Part shown: positions 27,648 through 36,202 of the stretch, in pieces
Layout: every line of letters begins with the position of its first letter
Numbering within the stretch: the stretch's first letter is position 1
Assembly (NCBI RefSeq): GCF_014836405.1
Contig: NZ_JACSQU010000001.1
Location: 1,674,001-1,738,000 of the forward strand
Direction: 5' to 3'
Length of the DNA: 64,000 nt
Source: Brevundimonas guildfordensis
Lineage (GTDB): Bacteria > Pseudomonadota > Alphaproteobacteria > Caulobacterales > Caulobacteraceae
Position numbers and translations under genes: made by a program
The notes under the pieces: model-generated
Told to the model about the DNA's origin: nothing
Databases searched by the model: none
The model's input: only the letters and a program-made list of their open reading frames with translations

Positions 27648-28910
27648 TTGCACACGTACCAGCTTCCCCTGGACCTGGTCCGTCAGCGGTCCCCGGAGCG
27701 TCCGGTCGCACTTGTGCGTCCGCGCTCCGTCGCCGTAGCGGCGCAGTGGTTCCAGGATAATCTGAAAGCCGACGTCTTCTATGCGGTGAAGGCGAACCCT
27801 TCGCGCTGGGTCATCGAGACCCTGGTCGAACAGGGCGTCAACGCCTTCGACGTCGCGTCCCTGGCCGAGATCGAACTGGTTCGGTCGGTCAGCCCGGACG
27901 CGCGTCTGGCCTTCATGCACCCGGTCAAGAGCCGCGGCGCCATCCGTGCGGCCTATGCCGACCACGGCGTGCGCACCTTCGTGCTCGACAGCCATGACGA
28001 ACTGAACAAGATCCTCGAGGCCACCGGCCACGCCGAGGACCTGAACCTGGTCGTGCGCATGGGCGTGTCGGCCGACGGCGCCGCCTATTCGCTGTCGGGC
28101 AAGTTCGGCGTCACCCCGGATCAGGCCCCCGCACTGCTGCTGGCCACGCGCCAGGCGGTTCAGGACGGCCTGATGGGCGTGTCGTTCCACGTCGGTTCGC
28201 AGTGCATGCGCCCCTCGGCCTATGAGGCGGCGATGACCCAGGTTGGTCGCGCCATCAAGAAGGCGGGCGTCTTCGTCGACATCGTCGACGTCGGCGGCGG
28301 TTTCCCGTCGGTCTATCCGGGCATGGTCCCGCCGGACCTGAGCGAATACGCCGACGCCATCCATCGCGGCTTCAACGAGATGCCGGTGTCGGAAACGACC
28401 GAGCTGTGGTGCGAACCCGGCCGGGCGCTGGTGGCGGAATCGTCGTCGGTGCTGTGCCGCGTGGACCTGCGCAAGGGCGACGCCCTCTATCTGAACGACG
28501 GGTCGTACGGCTCGCTGTTCGACGCGACCCACTCGCGCTGGCCCTTCCCGACCAAGCTGGTCCGGGACGGGGGCTCGTCGTCGGAGCTGAAGCCGTTCCG
28601 CTTCTATGGCCCGACCTGCGACAGCATCGACCACATGCCCGGCCCGTTCTGGCTGCCGGCCGATGTGCAGGAAGGCGACTTCATCGAGATCGGCATGCTG
28701 GGCGCCTATGGCGTGGCCATGACCACGGGCTTCAACGGCTATGGCGAGCATGACATCGCCGTGGTCGAGGACGCCCCCATGGGCTCGATGTACGGCCTGG
28801 CGCCGCGCTCCATCCCGACCGTGCGCACCACGGCCGAGGAGAACGCCCGCAAGGTCGTCCGCCTGTCGCGCCCCAAGGGCAAGGCGGGCCAGCGCAAGCG
28901 CAAGCGCTGA
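27648..28910 (+). CDS. Ornithine decarboxylase, fold III PLP type
   Basis: Decarboxylates ornithine to putrescine (some relatives also use lysine). About 420 residues from a TTG start with AGGGGG nine bases upstream; the nearby GTG at 27643 is out of frame. The N-terminal barrel binds PLP through Lys48 in FYAVKANPS. HVGSQC, VDVGGGFPSVYPG and CEPGRALVAE are the phosphate and substrate regions, and GPTCDSIDHMP carries the cysteine at the dimer active site. The C-terminus is very basic (KGKAGQRKRKR). It lies 126 bases upstream of a deoxyhypusine-synthase-like gene on the same strand, which fits a joint polyamine function. Confidence 0.92.
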   Translation: MHTYQLPLDLVRQRSPERPVALVRPRSVAVAAQWFQDNLKADVFYAVKANPSRWVIETLVEQGVNAFDVASLAEIELVRSVSPDARLAFMHPVKSRGAIRAAYADHGVRTFVLDSHDELNKILEATGHAEDLNLVVRMGVSADGAAYSLSGKFGVTPDQAPALLLATRQAVQDGLMGVSFHVGSQCMRPSAYEAAMTQVGRAIKKAGVFVDIVDVGGGFPSVYPGMVPPDLSEYADAIHRGFNEMPVSETTELWCEPGRALVAESSSVLCRVDLRKGDALYLNDGSYGSLFDATHSRWPFPTKLVRDGGSSSELKPFRFYGPTCDSIDHMPGPFWLPADVQEGDFIEIGMLGAYGVAMTTGFNGYGEHDIAVVEDAPMGSMYGLAPRSIPTVRTTAEENARKVVRLSRPKGKAGQRKRKR

Positions 28911-28960
28911 TCCATCGCATCACGCCTTGAACTGAAAAATGTCTCAAGGCTTTGGTACAA

Positions 28961-28995
28961 GCAGCGGCCCGTCGCTCCGTCCGGGCCGCTGTTCC
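28961..28995 (+). terminator. Possible weak terminator or attenuator hairpin after the decarboxylase gene
   Basis: An AGCGGCCCG / CGGGCCGCT stem (28963-28990) with a loop of about ten bases is followed by GTTCCTTATT rather than a clean T-run. It could give partial read-through to the downstream polyamine gene. Confidence 0.4.
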
Positions 28996-29036
28996 TTATT
29001 GACGACGGGCGCTCAAATCCGAGGGAAACCGCTGAA

Positions 29037-30089
29037 ATGAACGCTCCCGTTCAGTCGAACAAAAAAGCCGAACTGCTGGCCACCACCGTCGAGCACGTCG
29101 ACATCACCAGCTTCGACGCCCGCCCGATCATCGATTCCATGCGCAAGATGTCGTTCAGCTCGCGCGACACCGCCCGCGCGGCCGACATCTTCAACATGGC
29201 CCTGGAAGACGAGACCTGCTCGCCGTGGCTGATCCTGGCCGGCTCGACCTCGGCCGGCGGCTGCATGCACGTCTATCGCGACATGGTGCAGTTCAACATG
29301 ATCGACGCCGTGGTCGCCACCGGCGCCTCCATCGTCGACATGGATTTCTTTGAAGCCCTTGGCTACAAGCATTATCAGGCGGCGGGCCCGGTCGACGACA
29401 ACATCCTGCGCGACAACTACATCGACCGCATCTACGACACCTACATCGACGAAGAAGAGTTGCAGGACTGCGACAACGCGATCTATGAGATCGCCAATCG
29501 CCTGGAGCCGCGCGGCTATTCCTCGCGCGAGTTCATCTGGGAAATGGGCAAGTGGCTGTCGGAAGGCAACGCCAAGAAGCCCGGCTCGCTGATCCAGACC
29601 GCCTATGAGAAGGGCGTGCCGATCTTCTGCCCGGCCTTCGTCGACTCTTCGGCCGGTTTCGGCCTGGTCAAGCACCAGAAGGAACGCGCCAAGGCCGGCA
29701 AGCCGTACATGATGATCGACGCCGTCGCGGACTTCCGCGAACTGACCGACATCAAGATCGCGGCCGGCACCACGGCCCTGTTCATGGTCGGCGGCGGCGT
29801 GCCCAAGAACTTCGCCCAGGACACCGTCGTCTGCGCCGAAATCCTCGGTGAAGACGCCGAGATGCACAAATACGCCGTGCAGATCACCGTCGCCGACGTG
29901 CGCGACGGCGCCTGCTCGTCCTCGACGCTTCAGGAGGCCGCTTCGTGGGGCAAGGTTTCGACCACCTACGAACAGATGGTCTACGCCGAAGCCACGACCG
30001 TCGTGCCGCTGATCGGTTCGGACGCCTATCACCGCGACTCGTGGAAGAAGCGCGAGCCGCGCCAGTGGGCCAAGCTGTTCGGCAAGTAA
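29037..30089 (+). CDS. Deoxyhypusine-synthase-like enzyme (putative homospermidine/polyamine synthase)
   Basis: 350 residues of the NAD-dependent deoxyhypusine synthase fold: ILAGSTSAGGCMHVYRDM, VVATGASIVDMDFFEALG, GVPIFCPAFVDSSAGFG, LFMVGGGVPKNFAQD and ASWGKVSTTYEQMVYAEAT. The lysine in SWGK (Lys306) matches the position of the catalytic lysine of eukaryotic enzymes. Bacteria do not make hypusine-modified eIF5A, so the real product is probably a free polyamine such as homospermidine made from putrescine; some bacterial homologues have been linked to this. The adjacent ornithine decarboxylase would supply putrescine. The family is certain; the reaction is inferred. Confidence 0.88.
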   Translation: MNAPVQSNKKAELLATTVEHVDITSFDARPIIDSMRKMSFSSRDTARAADIFNMALEDETCSPWLILAGSTSAGGCMHVYRDMVQFNMIDAVVATGASIVDMDFFEALGYKHYQAAGPVDDNILRDNYIDRIYDTYIDEEELQDCDNAIYEIANRLEPRGYSSREFIWEMGKWLSEGNAKKPGSLIQTAYEKGVPIFCPAFVDSSAGFGLVKHQKERAKAGKPYMMIDAVADFRELTDIKIAAGTTALFMVGGGVPKNFAQDTVVCAEILGEDAEMHKYAVQITVADVRDGACSSSTLQEAASWGKVSTTYEQMVYAEATTVVPLIGSDAYHRDSWKKREPRQWAKLFGK

Positions 30090-30118
30090 GAAGACGCCTC
30101 CGGTTCGCCGGATACATC

Positions 30119-30153
30119 AAGGGCCGGAAGCGCACGCTTCCGGCCCTTTTTTC
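30119..30153 (+). terminator. Rho-independent terminator after the deoxyhypusine-synthase-like gene
   Basis: A ten-base GC-rich stem, GGGCCGGAAG paired with CTTCCGGCCC (30121-30146), is followed by TTTTTT and closes the polyamine transcript. Confidence 0.88.
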
Positions 30154-30239
30154 TTGGCGCCGCCTCGTGGGGCATCCGGCCGAACGGAACCCTGCGGCCC
30201 TTCCGTCGCTTGTCTTGGCTCAAGCCAAGGGAGAGATCC

Positions 30240-30560
30240 ATGACCGACCCCAAGACCGAGAATGAGGAAGCCCGCGAAGCCGCCGCCATGGGTGAGAAGA
30301 CCGATCTGGGCCACGTCCGCGACGCCCTGAGCAAGGCGCTGGAAGGCACCGATTCGGGGTCCGACACACGCGCCGGATCCCTGCGCGGCGGCTCTGCGTC
30401 CGGTTCGGAGATCGATCCGGACCAGGACGTGATCAATGAGGCGCTGGCGCGCGAAGGCCAGGCGACGCGCGACGCCGCCACACGCCCGGCCGGCGGCCCT
30501 GAACAGGCTCGCAAATCCACCGGCCAGCCCGGCGACGACGTCGACGCCCCTACGGGTTGA
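30240..30560 (+). CDS. Small acidic, probably disordered protein
   Basis: 106 residues from ATG 30240, which has AGGGAGAG six bases upstream. Glu/Asp-, Gly- and Ser-rich, without signal peptide, cysteines or membrane segments. A short helical part (DLGHVRDALSKALEG) is followed by low complexity. No family recognised. It is the first of four genes on the same strand that end with the beta-helix protein and may share its transcript. Confidence 0.6.
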   Translation: MTDPKTENEEAREAAAMGEKTDLGHVRDALSKALEGTDSGSDTRAGSLRGGSASGSEIDPDQDVINEALAREGQATRDAATRPAGGPEQARKSTGQPGDDVDAPTG

Positions 30561-30629
30561 ACCGCCTTGCTGCCGCCGCACGGATGGGCCACGGTGCAGA
30601 CGAGTAGCGACATTAAGGATGTAGTGGGA

Positions 30630-31130
30630 ATGAGGCGTTGCGTGGCGATCGGAGCCTTGGCGTTCAGCATTGGGCTGGCGGCGTGCGACAGTCCCGCCGC
30701 CTCCCAGGGCGAGGCGGCTGGGGTCGAGACGAGCACCACAACGCTGTCCGAAGCCGACGCGGTGACGGCCGCAACGGGCGCGTCCAGCGTCCCAGCAAGC
30801 GCCGCCCCTGCGATCGAAGGCGCCCCGACCTTCGCCGCCCTCTATCCCGGAGCCGAGGCTGACGGCGCCCCCATCGCCGCCAATGGCCCAAGCGGGCCGG
30901 GCGGGCTCATCACCTTCAGCACCGACGCCGATCCCGAATCCGTGGTCGCCTTCTATCGTCAGCGGGCGGAGAAGGCCGGCCTGGCGTCGATCATGGCCAT
31001 GAACCAGGGCGAGGCCCGCGCCTATGGCGCCGCGGCGCCCGGCGATCGCGGCGCCAGTCTTCAGGTGGTCGCCTCGCCCGCTGAAGACGGCCAGACTTCG
31101 GTCCAGTTGTCCTGGAGCGCCGGGGCCTGA
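30630..31130 (+). CDS. Putative lipoprotein of unknown function
   Basis: 166 residues from ATG 30630. The signal ends in a lipobox (FSIGLAAC, Cys19). After an Ala/Ser/Thr-rich linker the C-terminal domain (GLITFSTDADPESVVAFYRQ, then AEKAGLASIMAMN, RGASLQVVASPAEDGQTSVQ) looks like the small alpha/beta domain found in many envelope lipoproteins. No catalytic motif. The final A of its TGA is the first base of the next ATG, so it is translationally coupled to the phosphatase-like gene. Confidence 0.7.
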   Translation: MRRCVAIGALAFSIGLAACDSPAASQGEAAGVETSTTTLSEADAVTAATGASSVPASAAPAIEGAPTFAALYPGAEADGAPIAANGPSGPGGLITFSTDADPESVVAFYRQRAEKAGLASIMAMNQGEARAYGAAAPGDRGASLQVVASPAEDGQTSVQLSWSAGA

Positions 31131-31954
31131 TGCGATCGGCCGTCTGCGCGCGCTCCCTGGCGACGGCGGCGGCCCTGACTGTCCTATTGAGCGCCTGCGC
31201 CGGCACCCCCGCCGCCCTGCGTCCCGAGGCGGCGCGCACGACGGGCATGGATGGCTATTTGAACGAAGCGGCCGTGGCCGCCCTGGCCGACGCCGTGCCC
31301 CCGCCGCCGGTTCTCGGATCGGCCGATGATCTGGACGACAAGGCCCGATCCGCCCGCTTCGTCGCGTTGGAGGACACCGACCGCTGGCTTCTGGCCACGG
31401 CCCACGCCGAGTTGCGCCCTCCCCTGGCGCTACAGCATTTCGACTGCGCCCTGGACGCACGGCTGGATCCGGTCGCCACCCCGCAACTGACCCGGCTGAT
31501 GCAGCGGCTGTTTCATGACGCCGACAGCGCCGCCGAACGGGTCAAGGCGCGCGCCCATCGCTCGCGTCCGGTCGGGGACGACCCTCAGCGCAACGCCTGC
31601 CAGCGGCTGACCGAAGCGAGCCGAGCCAGCGCCTCCTATCCGTCCGGCAGTTCAACCGTCGGCGCCGTCTATGGCGAAACCTTCGCCGCGCTGGATCCCG
31701 CCCGCGCCGATGCCGCCCGCCGCATCGGCGACGAACTGGGGCGCAGTCGCCTGGTCTGCGCCATGCATTATCCGCGCGACGTGGCCGCCGGCGACGCTCT
31801 GGGCCGCGCCGTGTTTCAGGCGGCCGCCGCCCAGCCTGACTTCCAGGCCGATCTGATCGCCGCCCGCGCGGAACTGGCCGCCGTCCAGGCGACGGGCGCC
31901 CGCAACCCAGGCTGCGCGGCCGAGGCGCGGGCTCTGGCGACGCCCCTGCCCTGA
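31130..31954 (+). CDS. Class A acid phosphatase-like PAP2 protein lacking the PSGH histidine
   Basis: 274 residues with a lipobox-like signal (LTVLLSAC, Cys23). The vanadium-phosphatase tripartite motif is partly intact: K-x6-RP at Lys139-Pro147 (KARAHRSRP) and SR-x5-H-x3-D at Ser206-Asp217 (SRLVCAMHYPRD), which supplies the nucleophilic His213. The middle motif, normally PSGH, reads PSGS here (Ser174, codon AGT at 31649). That histidine acts as proton donor in class A phosphatases, so activity may be reduced or changed. It sits between a lipoprotein and a beta-helix gene, so an envelope role is likely. Confidence 0.82.
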   Translation: MRSAVCARSLATAAALTVLLSACAGTPAALRPEAARTTGMDGYLNEAAVAALADAVPPPPVLGSADDLDDKARSARFVALEDTDRWLLATAHAELRPPLALQHFDCALDARLDPVATPQLTRLMQRLFHDADSAAERVKARAHRSRPVGDDPQRNACQRLTEASRASASYPSGSSTVGAVYGETFAALDPARADAARRIGDELGRSRLVCAMHYPRDVAAGDALGRAVFQAAAAQPDFQADLIAARAELAAVQATGARNPGCAAEARALATPLP

Positions 31955-31981
31955 TGATCCCGCTTTGAGGACATCGATGCG

Positions 31982-32935
31982 ATGAGCGTTCTGGGGATCC
32001 TTTTGCTGCTTGCCAGCGAGACCTGGTCCCTGCCCGCCGCGCGTCCTTGCTCCCCGCAGGAAGTCGCCGCCCTTACCGCCGAGACGGAAACGCCCTATGC
32101 GCTGACCTGTCGCGCGACCCTCGCTGCGGACCAGACGGTTGTCCGACCGCTCCGTCTTATCGGCGCGGAAGCCTCGGGCGCGGGGCTGGATTGCGGCGGC
32201 GGGACGGTCGGCCGCCCCGGCGTCTCGGTGGCGGCCTCGGCGCCGACGATCGCCGTCTGGTCGCGCCGCATCGACGCGGACATCTGGAGCCGCCCGACCG
32301 ACATCCGCATCCGCAACTGCCGGATCAACGGCGCCGTGCGGGTCTGGGGCATGGGCGCGGACGGCAGCTATGACGACCTGCGCGCCTCGTCGCGGACGGC
32401 CGATCATACGGCTCGCCTTCAGGCGACAGCGCCGAGCCATATCGTCCTTGAAGACGTGACCATCCGCGCGGCCGGGACCATTCCCCTCTATATCGGACCG
32501 GGCGTCACCCACCTGAGCCTGCTTGGGTCCACCCTGGACGGCGACAGCGTCTCGACCGCCATCTATCTTGATGCCGAAAGCGCCGACAACACGATCCAGG
32601 GCAATCAGATCTTCACCCGGACCCGGCGCGAGATGATCGCGATCGACGGCTCGGCGCGAAACCGAATCATCGGCAACCAATTCCGGCTGAACGGCCGGCC
32701 AGGCGTCTTCCTCTACCGCAACTGCGGCGAGCGTGGGGTGATCCGCCATCAGACGCCTTCCGGCAACCTAATCGTGCAGAACGAGTTCAGCGGCGCCGCC
32801 CGGCTTCGCCCGCGCCTGGTCGTTGAGAACGCCCGCCAGGGACGTCGGTCCTATTGCGACGACGACCAAGGCTACCCCTGGGGCAGCAGCGCAGATGATC
32901 GAGATGGCGGAGCCGACAACCGCATAGAACGCTGA
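31982..32935 (+). CDS. Secreted right-handed parallel beta-helix protein
   Basis: 317 residues. A short hydrophobic N-terminus (MSVLGILLLLASETWS) serves as signal peptide. From about residue 95 onward short beta-strand turns repeat in the pectate-lyase or NosD manner: DIRIRNCRINGAVRVWG, SHIVLEDVTIRAAGTIPLYI, THLSLLGSTL, DNTIQGNQIF, RNRIIGNQFRLNGRPGVFLY, GNLIVQNEFSG. No lyase catalytic residues can be named. Likely periplasmic or surface carbohydrate-associated. It starts 28 bases after the PAP2-like gene and probably ends that operon. A TonB receptor follows on the same strand. Confidence 0.8.
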   Translation: MSVLGILLLLASETWSLPAARPCSPQEVAALTAETETPYALTCRATLAADQTVVRPLRLIGAEASGAGLDCGGGTVGRPGVSVAASAPTIAVWSRRIDADIWSRPTDIRIRNCRINGAVRVWGMGADGSYDDLRASSRTADHTARLQATAPSHIVLEDVTIRAAGTIPLYIGPGVTHLSLLGSTLDGDSVSTAIYLDAESADNTIQGNQIFTRTRREMIAIDGSARNRIIGNQFRLNGRPGVFLYRNCGERGVIRHQTPSGNLIVQNEFSGAARLRPRLVVENARQGRRSYCDDDQGYPWGSSADDRDGGADNRIER

Positions 32936-33167
32936 GGCCGGACAGCCCGCGCGGAGTGCGGCAATTATGGCAACACGGTCAAGTTTAAGGCGGTTATGTG
33001 ATGATTGGCTGATTTGCGGCGCAATTCTGACTTGCTCCGCTTCATCCCCTTACTATGGTCAAGTTATCGCGGTGCGCTTTGCGCGCCGCTGATAAATCCG
33101 AATGCAACAGGGGAGCAGCCAGACCGCTGGCTGCGGTCTGTTGCATGTCCACATCAGGAGGGGTCTC

Positions 33168-36116
33168 TTGAAGAAGAGCTTCATGCGCGAGTCTTTGCTC
33201 GCATCAACCATCATTGGGGGCGCGGCCCTCACTGTTCTGGCCGCTTCGCCGGTCATGGCCCAGAGCGCCGATCAAGAGGTGTCAGAAGTCGCCTCGATCG
33301 TCGTGACCGGCTCACGTATCCGCCAGCCGGGCTACGAGGCGGCCAGCCCGATCTCGTCGGTCGGCGCCGAGGAAATCGCCCTTGAGCAACCGGTCGCTGT
33401 CGAAGAGCTGGTCAAGGACCTGCCGGCTGCAGTTCCGGCCGTCGGTTCGGCCACGAACAACGGCTCGGGCGGCGGCGCGACCATCAACCTGCGCGGCCTG
33501 GGGACCAACCGGACCCTCGTGCTGATCAACGGGCGCCGCGTCGTCCCGTTCAACCTGGCCGGCGTCGTCGACACCAACACCATCCCGGTGGCCCTGGTCG
33601 AGCGCATCGACGTCGTCTCGGGCGGCGCCTCGGCGGTCTACGGCGCTGACGCCGTCGCCGGCGTCGTCAACTTCATCCTGAAGGACAACTTCGAAGGCGT
33701 GGAATTCGCCTCGTCCTACGGCATGTCGGAAGAGAACGACGCCATCCGCCGCAAGGTCGACCTGACGATCGGCGGCAACTTCGCCGACGATCGCGGCAAC
33801 GCCGTCGTCAGCTTCGGCTACACCAAGACCGATCCGCTGTACCAGGACCAGCGTCCGTGGGGTCTGGTCGCGCGTTCTTCGAACACCGGCGCTCCGCTGG
33901 GTTCGGGCACCTCGGTCCCCGGCCGCTTCGGCGTGACGCCGGTCGCGGGCGGCACGCCGCTGCCCTCCGCCGCCGAGATCAACCCGGCGACCGGCGCCCT
34001 GATCGGCCCGGGCGATCCGGCCTACAACGCCGCCGGTTACAACTATAACCCGTTCAATCTCTATCAGACGCCGCTGAGCCGGTATCAGATCAACGCCCTG
34101 GGATCCTACAAGATCAGCCCGGCGGCCGAGGTTTACAGCCATCTGACGTACGTCAAGAGCGACGTGTCGCTGGATAACGCCCCGACCGGGACGTTCGGCA
34201 ACACCTACAGCGTGCCGATCGGCAACCCGTTCATTCCCGAGCCCATGCGTCAACAGCTGTGCGCGGCCCGCGGCATCGACGCCGCCAGCTGCGTGCCCGG
34301 CGCGGCCGGCTCGACCATCGTCCCGCTGACCATCAACCGCCGCTTCACCGAGATGGGCAGCCGTCCGGTCGACTACGAGAACAAGACCGTTCAGCTGCTG
34401 GCCGGCATCCGCGGCGACATCGGCGCCAACTGGAACTACGACGTCTACGCCTCGCACGGCGAGACCGAGCAGCTGGTGACCCGTCGCGACTGGGGCTCGC
34501 TGTCCAAGCTGCGCAACGCGCTGAACACGACCTCGGCCACCCAGTGTATCGCTCCGGGCACCACCACCCCGGTCAGCGGCTGCGTGCCGATCAACGTCTT
34601 CGGCGCTGAAGGCTCGATCACCCAGGCGATGATCGACTACATCAACCTGGCCTCGATCAATAAGACCTCGATCGAGCAGGACGTGGTCTCGGGCTCGATC
34701 TCGGGCATTCTGCCGGAACAGCTGAGCAGCCCCTGGGCCGAGCGTCCGATCGCGACCGCCTTCGGCCTGGAATGGCGTCGCTCCGGCGCGGCCACCCGCG
34801 CCGACGCCCCGTCGCAGATCAACGGCGAAGTCCTGGGCACCGGCGCTCCGGTTCCGGATCGTGAAGGCGAGTTCGAAATGCGCGAGGCTTTCGCCGAGCT
34901 GTCGATCCCGCTGGTCGAAAACCTGCCGTTCGTCCGCAGCCTGAACCTGGAAGCGGGCTACCGCTACACCGAGTTCGAAGCCTCGGGCGCCAAGACCGAC
35001 TACGGCAGCTACAAGATCGGCGGCGACTGGTCGCCGATCGAGGACATCCGCGTCCGCGCCATGTTCCAACGCGCCACCCGCGCCCCGAACATCGGTGAGC
35101 TGTTCAACCCGCAGGTCACCGGCCTGAACAACCTGGCCGTCGATCCGTGCCAAGGCACGAACATCAACGCGGCTCAGGCCAGCACGGCCGGCACGCTCAG
35201 CAACCTGTGCCGTCAGACCGGCGTTCCCGCCGGCGCCGTCGGCTTCGTCGCTGCGCCGAACTCGGGCCAGGTCAACGTCCTGACCGGCGGCAACCCGAAC
35301 CTGGGTCCGGAAGAAGCCGACACCTGGACCATCGGCGCCGTCTGGCAACCCGCCTTCGTGCCGAGCCTGCGTCTGAGCCTCGACTACTACGACATCAAGA
35401 TCGACAAGACCGTCAGCAGCAACAGCGTCAACGACGTGATCCAAGGCTGCTACAGCACGGCTCTGAACCCCAGCCTGACGTTCAACGAGTTCTGCCAGCT
35501 GATCGGCCGCAACACGGCCAACGGCACGCTGAACGGCGTGGAATCTCCGGGCGTGGCCCTGCTGCTGTCCAACCTGGGCAATGAGCGGGTGTCGGGCTTC
35601 GATCTGGCGGCCAACTACCGCGTCGAACTGTCGGACTACGGCTTCGGCGACGTGGGTCGTATCGACCTGAGCGTCAATGGCAACATCGTCACCAAGAACG
35701 AGAGCCAGGCCACCCCGTCGTCGATCCTGCGCGACTGCGTGGGCTTCTACTCGACCTCGTGCGGCGAGCCGCGCCTGAAGCAGCGTTGGACCAGCCGTGC
35801 GACCTGGTCGCTGGGCGACTACGCCGCCTCGCTGCAGTGGCGTCACCTGGACGGCACCGTGGTCGAGCCGGGCACGGGCAACTGGTACGCCCCGTACGCT
35901 AAGATCGACGCCTACAACTACTTCGATCTGACCGCGCGTTGGGACATCACCGAGTCGGTCCGCTTCACCGCCACGGTGAACAACCTGCTCGACGAGTCGC
36001 CGCCGGAAGTCGGCTCCAACATCGGCACCACGGCGTCGAACAACGGGAACACCTTCCCGCAGACCTACGATGCGATCGGCCGCTACTACACCTTCGGCCT
36101 GCGTCTGAAGTTCTGA
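33168..36116 (+). CDS. TonB-dependent receptor
   Basis: 982-residue outer-membrane transporter from a TTG start with AGGAGGGG five bases upstream. Signal peptide LLASTIIGGAALTVLAAS to VMAQ, very like that of the receptor at 20350. TonB-box-like VASIVVTGSRI follows, then the plug (INLRGLGTNRTLVLINGRR, VERIDVVSGGASAVYGADAV). The barrel carries FQRATRAPNIGELF and NPNLGPEEADTWTIG and ends in YYTFGLRLKF. Substrate unknown; close relatives are often tied to carbohydrate or peptide uptake. It lies between the beta-helix operon and convergent agmatine genes. Confidence 0.94.
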   Translation: MKKSFMRESLLASTIIGGAALTVLAASPVMAQSADQEVSEVASIVVTGSRIRQPGYEAASPISSVGAEEIALEQPVAVEELVKDLPAAVPAVGSATNNGSGGGATINLRGLGTNRTLVLINGRRVVPFNLAGVVDTNTIPVALVERIDVVSGGASAVYGADAVAGVVNFILKDNFEGVEFASSYGMSEENDAIRRKVDLTIGGNFADDRGNAVVSFGYTKTDPLYQDQRPWGLVARSSNTGAPLGSGTSVPGRFGVTPVAGGTPLPSAAEINPATGALIGPGDPAYNAAGYNYNPFNLYQTPLSRYQINALGSYKISPAAEVYSHLTYVKSDVSLDNAPTGTFGNTYSVPIGNPFIPEPMRQQLCAARGIDAASCVPGAAGSTIVPLTINRRFTEMGSRPVDYENKTVQLLAGIRGDIGANWNYDVYASHGETEQLVTRRDWGSLSKLRNALNTTSATQCIAPGTTTPVSGCVPINVFGAEGSITQAMIDYINLASINKTSIEQDVVSGSISGILPEQLSSPWAERPIATAFGLEWRRSGAATRADAPSQINGEVLGTGAPVPDREGEFEMREAFAELSIPLVENLPFVRSLNLEAGYRYTEFEASGAKTDYGSYKIGGDWSPIEDIRVRAMFQRATRAPNIGELFNPQVTGLNNLAVDPCQGTNINAAQASTAGTLSNLCRQTGVPAGAVGFVAAPNSGQVNVLTGGNPNLGPEEADTWTIGAVWQPAFVPSLRLSLDYYDIKIDKTVSSNSVNDVIQGCYSTALNPSLTFNEFCQLIGRNTANGTLNGVESPGVALLLSNLGNERVSGFDLAANYRVELSDYGFGDVGRIDLSVNGNIVTKNESQATPSSILRDCVGFYSTSCGEPRLKQRWTSRATWSLGDYAASLQWRHLDGTVVEPGTGNWYAPYAKIDAYNYFDLTARWDITESVRFTATVNNLLDESPPEVGSNIGTTASNNGNTFPQTYDAIGRYYTFGLRLKF

Positions 36117-36138
36117 TAGCGTTCAACGCATAAAATGA

Positions 36139-36174
36139 GAGAGGCGGAAGACCCCGGTCTTCCGCCTCTTTTCT
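36139..36174. terminator. Rho-independent terminator after the TonB receptor
   Basis: GAGGCGGAAGACC and its complement GGTCTTCCGCCTC (36141-36168) form a 13-bp stem with a tight loop, followed by TTTTCTTG. The minus-strand side reads toward TCTCATTTTAT, so it may also stop the aguB transcript. Confidence 0.83.
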
Positions 36175-36202
36175 TGTGAGCTCAGATTTAAAGACTGCCG
36201 GA

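Noticed and set aside
33312..35846. 844-codon open frame opposite the second TonB receptor, and similar long frames opposite the first receptor and yidC
   Set aside because: GC-driven shadow frames; the receptor and YidC sequences on the other strand have full family motifs.
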